A DNA stretch of 64,000 nt, taken from positions 24,145-88,144 of the forward strand of contig DHGP01000006.1 in assembly GCA_002402825.1 (NCBI GenBank). The letters are read 5' to 3'. The DNA comes from Firmicutes bacterium UBA4795 (GTDB lineage Bacteria; Bacillota; Desulfotomaculia; Desulfotomaculales; Nap2-2B). Position numbers and translations under genes: made by a program. Below are positions 42,531-51,582 of this stretch, piece after piece. Below the pieces are notes generated by a model that was not told the origin of the DNA, made no database searches, and worked only from the letters and a program-made list of their open reading frames with translations. The first letter of the stretch is position 1; each line of letters begins with the position of its first letter.

Positions 42531-43844
42531 GTGACCAAATTTAATTATCTGATTATCGGTAACTCCGCCGGAGCAATAGGTTGCGTTGAAGGGCTTAGAA
42601 GCGTAGACCAAGAGGGTACGCTGGCCCTTATTGCCGAGGAAGCTTACCATACTTATTCCCGGGCCCTTCTCCCTTATTATTTGAGTGGGAAAATTAATCT
42701 AGAAAACATCTATTACCGGCCACCTGATTTTTACCATAAATTTAACGTTACCCCTTTATTAGGTAAAAAAGCGGTCAGGATTAATTTTAAGCCCAAAGAA
42801 GTAGAACTGGCTAACGGTGAACAAGTAGGGTACGAAAAACTTCTTTTGGCTACCGGAGCAAGTACACTTATCCCTCCCTTAACCGGTCTTGATAAAAAGA
42901 ACATTTTTAGTTTTTTAAGCTTAAGTAATACCTTGCAAATAGAAAAGATCCTGGACCAGGTAAAAAATGTAGTTATTCTTGGCGGCGGGGTAATAGGTTT
43001 AATGATCGCCGAAGTATTAAATTTAACGGCGGCCGAAGTATTAAAGAAGAGGGGCCTAAATGTTTGGGTGGTAGAACTTGCGGAAAGAATACTAGCTCCA
43101 GTGGTTGACGAAACAGCTTCAAAGATATTAGAAGCCCTATTTCGGGAAAACGGAATAGAAATTTTGACCAAGACCACGATTAAGGAAATTGTTGGGAAAG
43201 AAAAGGTTGAGCGTATTGTTTTAACCAATGGCCGCTCCCTTCTCTGCGATCTATTAATCTTAACCGCAGGCACACTTCCCAGGGTAGAACTGGTTAAAGG
43301 TACAGAGGTTAAAGTTAATAAAGGCATTATCGTAAATAAAAAAATGCAAACTTCAGTCCCAGATATATACGCATGCGGAGATTGCGCTGAAGTTTATGAC
43401 TCGGTGACGGATACATACCGGGTAATTCCTTTATGGCCAAATGCTTATGTTGGCGGGAAAGTTGCCGGTTATAACATGGCAGGATTAGAAAGAGAGTACA
43501 ACTGGGGGATAAGCATGAATTCCATGCATTTCTTTGGTCTATACGTAATAAGTGCGGGAATAAATGTAACCAGGGATAATGAAAAAGCTTTTGAAGTACT
43601 TAGCAAGTTAGACCAGGAAAGAAAAATATACCGGAAATTTGCCCTGGCCAATGGCCAAATTAAAGGTTTGCTCTTGATGAGAGAAATAACCAGGGCTGGG
43701 GTCTTGATAAATCTTATGCGCCGTAAAATTAACGTCCGGGATTTTCAAGCCGAACTTCTCCGGAGTGACTTTGGGTACAGCAACTTACCCGATGAATTAA
43801 GGTGGCAGCTATTAAAGGATGATGTGTTATTAGGAGTGGTGTAA
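42531..43844 (+). CDS. FAD/NAD(P)-dependent pyridine nucleotide-disulfide-type oxidoreductase
   Basis: A 437-residue flavoprotein with an FAD motif at the N-terminus (YLIIGNSAGAIG) and an NAD(P) fold in the middle (VVILGGGVIGLMIAEV). TSVPDIYACGDCAE near the end binds FAD. Between the NAD glycine motif and KKRGLNVWVVE an 8-residue duplication (AEVLNLTA) is encoded by a 24-bp direct repeat at 43008-43045. It probably supplies reducing equivalents to the synthase subunits downstream. Start GTG after AGGAGG. Confidence 0.88.
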   Translation: MTKFNYLIIGNSAGAIGCVEGLRSVDQEGTLALIAEEAYHTYSRALLPYYLSGKINLENIYYRPPDFYHKFNVTPLLGKKAVRINFKPKEVELANGEQVGYEKLLLATGASTLIPPLTGLDKKNIFSFLSLSNTLQIEKILDQVKNVVILGGGVIGLMIAEVLNLTAAEVLKKRGLNVWVVELAERILAPVVDETASKILEALFRENGIEILTKTTIKEIVGKEKVERIVLTNGRSLLCDLLILTAGTLPRVELVKGTEVKVNKGIIVNKKMQTSVPDIYACGDCAEVYDSVTDTYRVIPLWPNAYVGGKVAGYNMAGLEREYNWGISMNSMHFFGLYVISAGINVTRDNEKAFEVLSKLDQERKIYRKFALANGQIKGLLLMREITRAGVLINLMRRKINVRDFQAELLRSDFGYSNLPDELRWQLLKDDVLLGVV

Positions 43845-44990
43845 ATGCTGATGAAAAAAAACTACCGGAGTGAAAGGCATGTCCCGGCTAAAGACATTGA
43901 AGCCTGCGGGCTTTTTGGCGTAATGAATATAGAGGGTCAAAAATTTGGCGCCTTAAAGGCTATTGAGGCGATTAAAAATATTAAAGTGAGGGGAAACGGC
44001 CTGGGCGGTGGTTTCGCCGTGTATGGTCTTTACCCTGACTACAAAGATTATTACGCCTTACATATTATGTTTCAAAATAAAGATATTAAAGCTAAAGAGA
44101 GAACGGAAGATTTTTTAGGAGAGCATTTTGAGATTATCTTTGATGAGGAAATTCCTACCAACCCGCAAGTTAGTTTATTTTGTCCCCCTCTTGTCTGGAG
44201 GTATTTTGTAGCCCCTAAAAAAGGGGAAGCAGAACAAGCTATACCTGACGATGAGTATGTAACCTCCAGGGTAATGTACATTAACAGCCATATTGAGGAT
44301 GCCTACGTCTTTTCTTCGGGTAAAGATATGGGCGTTTTCAAAGGGGTAGGCTTTCCGGAAGAAATAGCCGCTTACTTTATGCTGGACGGGCTGTATGAAG
44401 GGTACATTTGGACGGTACACAGCCGGTTTCCCACCAACACGCCAGGCTGGTGGGGCGGGGCACATCCCTTCAGCATCCTTGATTGGACGGTGGTGCACAA
44501 TGGCGAGATTTCCTCTTACGGAACAAATAGAAGATTTTTGGAAATGTACGATTATTACTGCACGCTGCATACCGATACTGAGGTGATGGCCTACGCGGTA
44601 GACTTACTAATGCGCCGGCAGGGGTTGCCTATTGAAATAGTAGCTAAAATTTTTGCCCCGTCCATGTGGGATATAATTGAGCACCTGCCGGAAAAAGAAA
44701 AAAAGTTATACGCCACCCTGCGCACGGTTTACGCTCCTTTGCTAATGAACGGACCATTTACGGTAATTGTAGCTCATCACCACGAGATGTTCGGTCTTAC
44801 GGATAGAATCAGGCTCCGGCCCATTACGGCCGGTGCAAAGGATGGCTTTGTTTTTCTATCTTCTGAAGAAGCAGCCATTAGACACGTTTGCCCGGATTTG
44901 GACCTCGTCTGGACCCCCCAAGGGGGGGAGCCGGTAGTAGTAAGATTAAATTCCAAAGACCACCTAAAGAGTTTAAATAAATCTATTTAA
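43845..44990 (+). CDS. Glutamate synthase, class II glutamine amidotransferase subunit
   Basis: It releases ammonia from glutamine for the synthase. The 381-residue protein corresponds to the N-terminal domain of GltB. The nucleophile C21 in ACGLFGVMN follows a short propeptide. VHSRFPTNTPGWWGGAHPFSILDW and HNGEISSYGTNR are the substrate-binding segments. It starts immediately after the oxidoreductase stop, and is followed by the separate FMN and GXGXG subunits. Confidence 0.9.
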   Translation: MLMKKNYRSERHVPAKDIEACGLFGVMNIEGQKFGALKAIEAIKNIKVRGNGLGGGFAVYGLYPDYKDYYALHIMFQNKDIKAKERTEDFLGEHFEIIFDEEIPTNPQVSLFCPPLVWRYFVAPKKGEAEQAIPDDEYVTSRVMYINSHIEDAYVFSSGKDMGVFKGVGFPEEIAAYFMLDGLYEGYIWTVHSRFPTNTPGWWGGAHPFSILDWTVVHNGEISSYGTNRRFLEMYDYYCTLHTDTEVMAYAVDLLMRRQGLPIEIVAKIFAPSMWDIIEHLPEKEKKLYATLRTVYAPLLMNGPFTVIVAHHHEMFGLTDRIRLRPITAGAKDGFVFLSSEEAAIRHVCPDLDLVWTPQGGEPVVVRLNSKDHLKSLNKSI

Positions 44991-45000
44991 GGGTGAGATT

Positions 45001-46515
45001 ATGTATTCGTATCTTCTACCAGAATTTGCTATTGAAAGAAATGAAGACCGGTGTATTCACTGCCGAGTTTGCGAGCGGCAATGCGCTACAGATGTTCATT
45101 ATTACGATGCAGAAATGGATAAAATGTTTTTTCGCGAAGAAGCCTGTGTAGGGTGTCAGCGGTGCGCTGTTTTTTGTCCGACTAACGCGCTTTTTATTTG
45201 GCCACACCCGGCAGAATACCGGCCAAACAGTAGTTGGAACAGGGAAAAGCTACAGGATTTGAAAAAGCAAGCGGAAACAGGCGGGGTAATCCTTACGGGA
45301 AGCGGCAACGATAAACCTTACCGGATATATTGGGACCATCTGGTTTTAAACGCGTCACAGGTAACCAATCCTTCCATTGACCCGTTAAGAGAACCTATGG
45401 AACTAAAGACTTTTTTAGGCCGGAAACCTGATAATTTAGAAATTGAGTTTAATAAAGGAGAAGTAAAAATTAAATCTGAGCTTTACTCAAATGTGTCTAT
45501 CACCACTCCTATTGTCTTTTCCGCCATGTCCTACGGAGCAATAAGTTATCAGGCTTATAAATCGCTGGCCATGGCCGCCAAGAAATTTGGTACTTTATTT
45601 AATACCGGCGAGGGAGGGCTGCCCCTGAATATGCGGAAAGAATACGGCTGCAGCGCCATTGTGCAGTGTGCCAGCGGCAGGTTTGGCGTTGATCCGGAAT
45701 ATTTAAACGCGGCCTGCGCCATTGAAATTAAAATTGGCCAGGGAGCAAAGCCGGGTATTGGCGGCCACCTGCCGGGGGAGAAAGTTTCTGAAAACATTGC
45801 CGTAACCAGGATGATTCCCCAAGGGACGGATGCCTTATCGCCAGCACCGCAGCACGACATTTATTCCATTGAAGACTTGTCTATGCTGATTTACGCCCTT
45901 AAAGAAGCAACTAATTACGAAAAACCTGTTTCGGTAAAAATTGCAGCCGTGCATAATGTGGCGGCTATTGCCTCAGGAATAGTGCGGGCCGGGGCAGATA
46001 TTGTAGCCATTGACGGCTTAAGAGGTGGTACCGGGGCGGCCCCTAAGGCAATTAGGGATAACGTGGGCATTCCCCTTGAGTTGGCCCTGGCCGCGGTAGA
46101 TAAACGGCTTCGGGAAGAAGGAATCAGAAACAAATGCTCCATCCTGGCGGCTGGAGGAATCAGATGTTCGGCCGACGTGATGAAAGCTATTGCCCTTGGG
46201 GCGGACGCGGTATACATTGGTACAGCAGCTTTGGTAGCCATGGGATGTACGTTGTGCCAAAAATGTTATACCGGCAAATGCACCTGGGGAATTTGCACTC
46301 AGGACCCGTATCTTTCAAAACGGTTAAATCCGGAAATTACCAGCCAGCGCCTTACAAATCTTTTAAGAGGCTGGAGCTATGAGATAAAAGAAATGTTGGG
46401 CGGTATGGGCATTAACGCCATTGAAAGCTTAAGGGGCAACCGGGAGCACTTGCGGGGCGTGGGATTGGCAGAATGGGAACTGGATGTTTTAGGAGTAAAA
46501 GGAGCAGGGGAGTAA
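45001..46515 (+). CDS. gltB: Glutamate synthase, FMN/Fe-S synthase subunit
   Basis: It carries out reductive amination of 2-oxoglutarate. Two ferredoxin clusters lie at the N-terminus (C18, C21, C24, C28 and C49, C52, C55, C59). The FMN barrel has AMSYGAISYQAY, GGHLPGEKV, RGGTGAAPKAIRDNVGIP and GADAVYIGTAALVAMGC, followed by CQKCYTGKCTWGIC. The 504 residues match the archaeal-type split enzyme, not a full GltB. Confidence 0.93.
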   Translation: MYSYLLPEFAIERNEDRCIHCRVCERQCATDVHYYDAEMDKMFFREEACVGCQRCAVFCPTNALFIWPHPAEYRPNSSWNREKLQDLKKQAETGGVILTGSGNDKPYRIYWDHLVLNASQVTNPSIDPLREPMELKTFLGRKPDNLEIEFNKGEVKIKSELYSNVSITTPIVFSAMSYGAISYQAYKSLAMAAKKFGTLFNTGEGGLPLNMRKEYGCSAIVQCASGRFGVDPEYLNAACAIEIKIGQGAKPGIGGHLPGEKVSENIAVTRMIPQGTDALSPAPQHDIYSIEDLSMLIYALKEATNYEKPVSVKIAAVHNVAAIASGIVRAGADIVAIDGLRGGTGAAPKAIRDNVGIPLELALAAVDKRLREEGIRNKCSILAAGGIRCSADVMKAIALGADAVYIGTAALVAMGCTLCQKCYTGKCTWGICTQDPYLSKRLNPEITSQRLTNLLRGWSYEIKEMLGGMGINAIESLRGNREHLRGVGLAEWELDVLGVKGAGE

Positions 46516-46519
46516 AGCC

Positions 46520-47371
46520 GTGAACAATTTAAACGTCAAGTTTGGACTACGCAATATGTTTTTAGATGGGGTCAGACCGGTAAATGAGCTGGTACAACAC
46601 GTAAATACCAATGGCTCAAACGCATACATAGACGCGTTAGGGTTAAAACATAAGGAATTAAATGACCTGTTAAGAGAAACGGCCCTTAAAGGAGCGACTT
46701 CAATAACGGTCCAAAATGTCTTTGGGCAAAGATATATTGGAACGCGGCTTTATCTTCCAAATCTAGCTAAAAAAATGGAAATAAAAATAGCCCCGTACCC
46801 AGGCAACGATTTGGGTGCTTTTTTAAACGGGCACCGCTTAATTGTTTACGGCAACGCCCAGGACGGTGTCGGCAATACCATGGACGACGGGGAAATTATT
46901 ATTCACGGCCGGGCCGGCGATATTGTAGCCATGTCTATGCGCGGGGGCAAAATATTTATAAGGGATAACGTTGGTTACCGGGCGGCTATTCATATGAAAG
47001 AATACACGGGTAAAGTACCTGCGCTGGTTATTGGCGGAACGGCCCAGGATTTTTTTGGTGAGTATATGGCCGGAGGCAGGGTAATATTGCTTGGTTTAAA
47101 TTTAAGTAAGAATGAGCGGCATAAGGCTCATTACATAGGAACCGGTATGCACGGCGGGGTTATTTATTTGCGCGGCCGCGTCGAAGAATATCAACTGGGC
47201 AAAGAGGTCGGAATAAGGGCGTTGGACAGCCAGGATTGGGAAACAGTCGGCCAGTACGTTAGCGAGTTTTCTGGGCATTTTGGTTTTGACCCTGCTGAAA
47301 TACTGCAGGAGAAATTCCAAAAGCTCCTGCCCGTTACCTCCAGACCTTACGGAAAAATATACGCCTATTAG
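46520..47371 (+). CDS. Glutamate synthase, GXGXG-domain subunit
   Basis: This 283-residue protein is the C-terminal beta-helix domain of GltB as a separate gene. Glycine-rich turns recur: GNAQDGVGNTMDDGEIIIHG, GDIVAMSMRGGKIFIRD and GTAQDFFGEYMAGG. It shapes the channel and subunit contacts in the full enzyme. It starts with GTG four bases after the preceding stop and closes the operon. Confidence 0.92.
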   Translation: MNNLNVKFGLRNMFLDGVRPVNELVQHVNTNGSNAYIDALGLKHKELNDLLRETALKGATSITVQNVFGQRYIGTRLYLPNLAKKMEIKIAPYPGNDLGAFLNGHRLIVYGNAQDGVGNTMDDGEIIIHGRAGDIVAMSMRGGKIFIRDNVGYRAAIHMKEYTGKVPALVIGGTAQDFFGEYMAGGRVILLGLNLSKNERHKAHYIGTGMHGGVIYLRGRVEEYQLGKEVGIRALDSQDWETVGQYVSEFSGHFGFDPAEILQEKFQKLLPVTSRPYGKIYAY

Positions 47372-47400
47372 TTAACAATATTTATCCTCATTCATTTTTA

Positions 47401-47439
47401 CAACCTTGTATACACTGATCTCGCGGTGTTACAAGGTTG
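47401..47439. other. Large imperfect hairpin after the glutamate-synthase operon
   Basis: CAACCTTGTA and TACAAGGTTG form a stem extended by ACAC/GTGT around TGATCTCGCG. There is no T run on either strand, so it may be a processing or regulatory element rather than a normal terminator. Confidence 0.55.
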
Positions 47440-47518
47440 CAATAATTCATCCCTTCCTTATGGTAAATTGTCGTGGCCATATTTTCCTAATTGAATAATT
47501 GAATAATAATTCATAATA

Positions 47519-47547
47519 TTGACAGTAATATTGTTAAGTATTATACT
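47519..47547 (+). promoter_or_regulatory. SigA promoter of hspR with possible operator
   Basis: TTGACA (47519-47524) and TATACT (47542-47547) are 17 bases apart. The spacer contains AATATTGTTAAGTATTA, which resembles the spacer of the dnaK promoter (47953). The shared bases may be an HspR-type binding site. Confidence 0.75.
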
Positions 47548-47592
47548 TTATAAGAGTATATTTTTTACTAAAGCCAAAAGGATGATTTAGCG

Positions 47593-47877
47593 GTGAAAAA
47601 GGAAAGTCCAAACACCAATCAACCCTTATACGTAATCAGCGTTGCGGCCCGCTTGACCAAAACACACCCAAGAACCTTGCGAATTTACGAGGAATTTGGT
47701 TTATTAAACCCTGCCAGAACCCAGGGTAATATCCGTTTGTACTCCCCAGGGGACATTAACCTCATCCGCCGCATTCGTTACTTCACCCGGGTAAAAAACG
47801 TCAACCTGGCCGGAGTAAAGATTATTTTAGAAATAGAAGATAAATATGGTATAGTTATTAGCGAAAAGGATTTTTAA
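47593..47877 (+). CDS. hspR: HspR-like MerR-family heat-shock regulator
   Basis: A 94-residue MerR-type protein. The helix-turn-helix and wing include VAARLTKTHPRTLRIYEEFGLLNPART and IRLYSPGDINLIRRIRYFT. Its position before dnaK, dnaJ, cbpM and clpB matches HspR, the repressor of such genes in actinobacteria and some Clostridia. HspR binds HAIR inverted repeats; I see no standard HAIR here but a shared spacer motif in both promoters. Start GTG. Confidence 0.85.
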   Translation: MKKESPNTNQPLYVISVAARLTKTHPRTLRIYEEFGLLNPARTQGNIRLYSPGDINLIRRIRYFTRVKNVNLAGVKIILEIEDKYGIVISEKDF

Positions 47878-47952
47878 GATACAAAAATTACTTGGCTCCC
47901 AAAATATTTTTAGGCAATTTTAATTTATTTGCAAAAGTTATTATAAAAAAAG

Positions 47953-48182
47953 TTGACAATATTATTGATAATGTTTATAATCTAAAAATAGAAGCCCTTT
48001 CAGATAAAAAAGTTGCTTAAACTAAGTTAAACAGGTAAAATAAAACTAAACAGGAGATATAAAGCAAATTTTAGCTTAAGGTTAAGTTTAGATATAGGTT
48101 TAGTTTGCAAGATAGTTTTTAAACTATGGGGGAAAATATGATTAAGATTTATTTAAGAGTAATGGGATAGGAGGTTAAAAAA
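47953..48182 (+). promoter_or_regulatory. Consensus SigA promoter and long leader of dnaK
   Basis: TTGACA (47953-47958), a 17-base spacer and TATAAT (47976-47981) form a perfect consensus. The leader is about 190 bases. It can form a hairpin between AAACTAAAC (48043-48051) and GTTTAGTTT (48098-48106). A 14-codon open frame (48126-48170, starting MGENMIKIY) ends at the dnaK ribosome site AGGAGG. The consensus implies strong expression needing a repressor. Confidence 0.8.
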
Positions 48183-50093
48183 ATGGCTAAGGCAGTAGGA
48201 ATTGATTTAGGGACAACCAACTCGGTAATTGCCGTAATGGAAGGGGGTAAACCTACCGTTATTGTAAACGCAGAAGGTTCCCGGGTTACCCCTTCCGTAG
48301 TAGCTTTTAAAGACGACGGGGAAAGGCTGGTCGGTCAAATTGCCAGACGTCAAGCCGCGTTAAATCCAGATAAAACCCTTTTCTCCATTAAGCGCTTTAT
48401 GGGGCGCCGGTATTCCGAGGTCGTGGAGGAGCGTAAACTTGTTCCTTACCAGATTGTATCCGGTCCAAATGACGCCGTACGTTTTCAAGTGCGGGGTAAA
48501 AATTACGCTCCAGAAGAAGTTTCAGCCATGATCCTGAAAAAAATGGTAGGTGACGCCAGCAAATACCTGGGAGAAAAAATTACGGATGCCATAATTACCG
48601 TACCGGCTTATTTTAATGACGCCCAGCGTCAGGCCACCAAGGATGCCGGTAAAATTGCGGGTCTTAATGTGCTGCGCATAATTAACGAACCTACGGCGGC
48701 CTCTTTGGCTTACGGTCTGGATAAGAAAAAAAGCGAAACCATTATGGTTTTTGACTTAGGCGGAGGTACTTTTGACGTATCCATTTTAGAAGTTGGCGAC
48801 GGCGTCTTTGAAGTAAAATCAACCAACGGCGACACCCATTTAGGGGGCGATAATTTTGACAAGGCGGTGGTAGACTGGCTGGCCGAGGAATTTAAAAAAG
48901 ACTACGGCATAGATTTAAGGCAGGATAAACAGGCTTTGCAGCGCTTAATTGAAGCCGCCGAAAAAGCTAAAACAGAGCTTTCTGCCGTGGTGGAAACACA
49001 AATTAGCCTGCCCTTTATTACGGCTGACGCTACCGGACCTAAGCACCTGGACATGAAGTTAACCCGGGCTAAATTTGAGGACCTGACCCACCACCTGGTT
49101 GAACGCTGCCGGGGCCCGGTAATGGCCGCGCTGACTGATGCCCGACTTACGCCTCAAGATATTGATGAGGTTATTTTGGTTGGTGGTTCTACCCGGATTC
49201 CCGCGGTGCAAAGGCTGGTGCGGGAGCTGGCCGGAGGAAAGCAACCCAACCAGGGGGTTAACCCGGACGAAGTAGTGGCCATCGGAGCCGCTATTCAAGC
49301 CGGTGTTTTGGCCGGTGAAGTAAAAGACGTAATTTTACTTGATGTAACCCCTCTTTCTTTAGGAGTAGAAACTTTGGGCGGGGTTATGACCAAGATAATT
49401 GAGCGCAATACCACTATTCCGGTACGGCGCAGCCAGATTTTCTCAACCGCGGAAGACAACCAACCGGCTGTTGATATTCACGTGCTGCAAGGCGAAAGAG
49501 ATATGGCCCGCGATAATCGCTCTTTAGGGCAGTTTAAACTGGACGGAATTCCGCTGGCGCCGCGCGGAATACCGCAAATTGAGGTAACTTTTGATATTGA
49601 CGCTAACGGCATCCTTAAAGTTAACGCCCAGGACAAAGCCACCGGAAAGGAACAAGCCATTACCATTAGCGGTTCAACCAATCTGGATAAAGGCGAAATT
49701 GAGCGCATGGTTAGAGACGCCGAAGCTCACGCCTCAGAAGATAAGCGACGCAAGCAGGAGGTAGAAATACGCAATGAAGCAGACGGTTTGGCTTACCGGG
49801 TAGAACGCCAGCTAAAAGATTTTGGTGATCGCGTTCCGGTGCACGAAAAGGCGCGCATTGAACAAATTTTAAGCGACTTAAAAACTGCCCTAAAGGAAAA
49901 CGCTCCGGTTGAGCGCATTCGCTCCTTGTCAGGTGATTTGCAACAGGCTGCTTACACTCTTTCTGAAGCAGCTTACCAGCGCACCCAAGGGCCCGCGGCA
50001 GGCAGGTCAGCCTATACCGGTAATCAGGCCCAGGAGCCGGGAAGACACGGACCAGATGACGTTATAGACGTTGAGTATGAAGAAAAAAAATAG
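48183..50093 (+). CDS. dnaK: Hsp70 chaperone DnaK
   Basis: An ATP-dependent chaperone of 636 residues. ATPase motifs include GIDLGTTNSV (6-15), DLGGGTFDVS, and VGGSTRIPAV. The substrate domain has LLDVTPLSLGVETLGG. The C-terminus DDVIDVEYEEKK is the usual acidic tail. It follows hspR rather than hrcA-grpE, so it is likely a second dnaK copy in this genome. Confidence 0.97.
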   Translation: MAKAVGIDLGTTNSVIAVMEGGKPTVIVNAEGSRVTPSVVAFKDDGERLVGQIARRQAALNPDKTLFSIKRFMGRRYSEVVEERKLVPYQIVSGPNDAVRFQVRGKNYAPEEVSAMILKKMVGDASKYLGEKITDAIITVPAYFNDAQRQATKDAGKIAGLNVLRIINEPTAASLAYGLDKKKSETIMVFDLGGGTFDVSILEVGDGVFEVKSTNGDTHLGGDNFDKAVVDWLAEEFKKDYGIDLRQDKQALQRLIEAAEKAKTELSAVVETQISLPFITADATGPKHLDMKLTRAKFEDLTHHLVERCRGPVMAALTDARLTPQDIDEVILVGGSTRIPAVQRLVRELAGGKQPNQGVNPDEVVAIGAAIQAGVLAGEVKDVILLDVTPLSLGVETLGGVMTKIIERNTTIPVRRSQIFSTAEDNQPAVDIHVLQGERDMARDNRSLGQFKLDGIPLAPRGIPQIEVTFDIDANGILKVNAQDKATGKEQAITISGSTNLDKGEIERMVRDAEAHASEDKRRKQEVEIRNEADGLAYRVERQLKDFGDRVPVHEKARIEQILSDLKTALKENAPVERIRSLSGDLQQAAYTLSEAAYQRTQGPAAGRSAYTGNQAQEPGRHGPDDVIDVEYEEKK

Positions 50094-50151
50094 AAAAAGG
50101 GTGTAACTACTGGGCCTACCTGAATAGTTACAAAATGGTAAATATTTAATC

Positions 50152-50179
50152 GTAGGGGCGTTAAATTTAACGCCCCTAC
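50152..50179. repeat. 28-bp dispersed palindrome R1, perfect copy
   Basis: GTAGGGGCGTTAAATT and its exact mirror half, a perfect 14-bp-arm palindrome. It lies between dnaK and dnaJ and defines the consensus used for other copies. Confidence 0.95.
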
Positions 50180-50225
50180 CCGGCACTCAACAAAAAATTA
50201 CTTACTCTATAGGAGCTAGGACATA

Positions 50226-51227
50226 ATGAGCATTAAATATCAGGATTATTATCAAATCTTAGGGGTAAACAGAAACGCTACGGAAAAGGAAATTAAGGTG
50301 GCTTACCGCAAGCTGGCCCGTAAGTACCATCCTGATCTGTTTACCGGTCAGGAAAAAAAGGAAGCCGAAGAAAAGTTTAAACAAATTAATGAAGCCTACG
50401 AAGTGCTAAGTAACCCCGAAAAAAGGGCTAAGTATGACCATCTAGGTACCAACTGGCAAGCCGGACAGGACTTTCAACCGCCGCCTGATATGGAAGGAGT
50501 GCGCTTTTACACCACTGACGGAATTAATTTTGAAAGCGGATTTAGCGACTTTTTTGAATTTCTTTTTGGAGGAGATGCTCCTTTTAGGCACACCGCTACA
50601 ACCCGCCGTTACAGAAGAGTTATCCCCGGCCAGGATGTAACAAGTGGAATAAACCTTACTTTAGAAGAGGCTTACCGGGGTAGCCAAAAATCTTTACAGG
50701 TATCCTCTCAAGAAATTTGTAGTGTATGCGGGGGGACAGGCAGTAAAGGGCGGGGATTTTGTTCCCGCTGTGGCGGAACTGGTACTATCCCTAACGTAAA
50801 AAACCTGGAAGTAAAAATTCCCCCGGGGACCCTGGAGGGCAGCCGGATCCGTTTAAGGGGACAAGGAGGAGAGGGCAGTGGGGGCGGAGCGCGCGGTGAC
50901 CTTTATTTAAAAGTGCATCTTCTTCCTCATCCTGTTTTTAAAGTTCAGGGTAGCGATATAGAAACGGAGGTTATTTTGTTTCCTGAGCAGGCTGTATTGG
51001 GAAGTAAAATAGCGGTACCCACTTTAGACGGAGAAGTGATTATGAAGGTGCCGCCTGAAACGCGCGCCGGCACCAGATTACGACTAAAGGGAAAAGGGCT
51101 GCCCCGCAAAGAAGGGGGGCGCGGCGATGAATATGTGCGTCTGGTTATTGACCTCCCAAAACATTTTACTAAAGAAGAAACAAAACTGTACCGGCAACTG
51201 GCAGAGATTAGGAAAAGTTTATCCTGA
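50226..51227 (+). CDS. dnaJ: DnaJ-family co-chaperone with a half zinc finger
   Basis: An Hsp40 protein of 333 residues that stimulates DnaK ATPase. The J domain has HPD at 35-37. A glycine/phenylalanine linker follows. Only two CxxCxGxG motifs are present (C165/C168 and C179/C182), where classical DnaJ has four. The C-terminal substrate domains look like CbpA. It is an intermediate between DnaJ and CbpA types. The next gene encodes a CbpM-like partner. Confidence 0.92.
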   Translation: MSIKYQDYYQILGVNRNATEKEIKVAYRKLARKYHPDLFTGQEKKEAEEKFKQINEAYEVLSNPEKRAKYDHLGTNWQAGQDFQPPPDMEGVRFYTTDGINFESGFSDFFEFLFGGDAPFRHTATTRRYRRVIPGQDVTSGINLTLEEAYRGSQKSLQVSSQEICSVCGGTGSKGRGFCSRCGGTGTIPNVKNLEVKIPPGTLEGSRIRLRGQGGEGSGGGARGDLYLKVHLLPHPVFKVQGSDIETEVILFPEQAVLGSKIAVPTLDGEVIMKVPPETRAGTRLRLKGKGLPRKEGGRGDEYVRLVIDLPKHFTKEETKLYRQLAEIRKSLS

Positions 51228-51264
51228 AAATATATAAAGATATAAAGGAGCAGTAGCGGGTTTT

Positions 51265-51582
51265 ATGTTAAGGAAAAAAAATTACCTGCAAGTTTATCAC
51301 TATGGCCTTACTTTAGATAAAGAGGCCGACTGGCTAAGTATTGATACTTGTGCTGAAATTCACCCTGAACTCATTCAAATATTGGCTGATTTAGGAGTAA
51401 TAGAAATTCACCAGGGTTACATTAAAAAAGACGAACTTTCCCGTTTATACAAAATCTTACGGTTAAGAGAATGCTTAGGTCTAAATTACGCTGGCTGTGC
51501 CGTTGTTTTAGACCTTTTAGATAGAATTGAAGATCTGCGTGCTGAAATTGATAGGTTAAAAAGATTAATGCAGGGGCGTTAA
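51265..51582 (+). CDS. cbpM: CbpM-like chaperone modulator
   Basis: A 105-residue MerR-related protein. It has LSIDTCAEIHPELIQILADLGVIEIHQGYI and a C-terminal helical part (RIEDLRAEIDRLKRL). CbpM inhibits the J-protein CbpA in proteobacteria; a similar role for the preceding J protein is inference. The last codons and stop (QGR and TAA) come from an R1 palindrome. Confidence 0.78.
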   Translation: MLRKKNYLQVYHYGLTLDKEADWLSIDTCAEIHPELIQILADLGVIEIHQGYIKKDELSRLYKILRLRECLGLNYAGCAVVLDLLDRIEDLRAEIDRLKRLMQGR

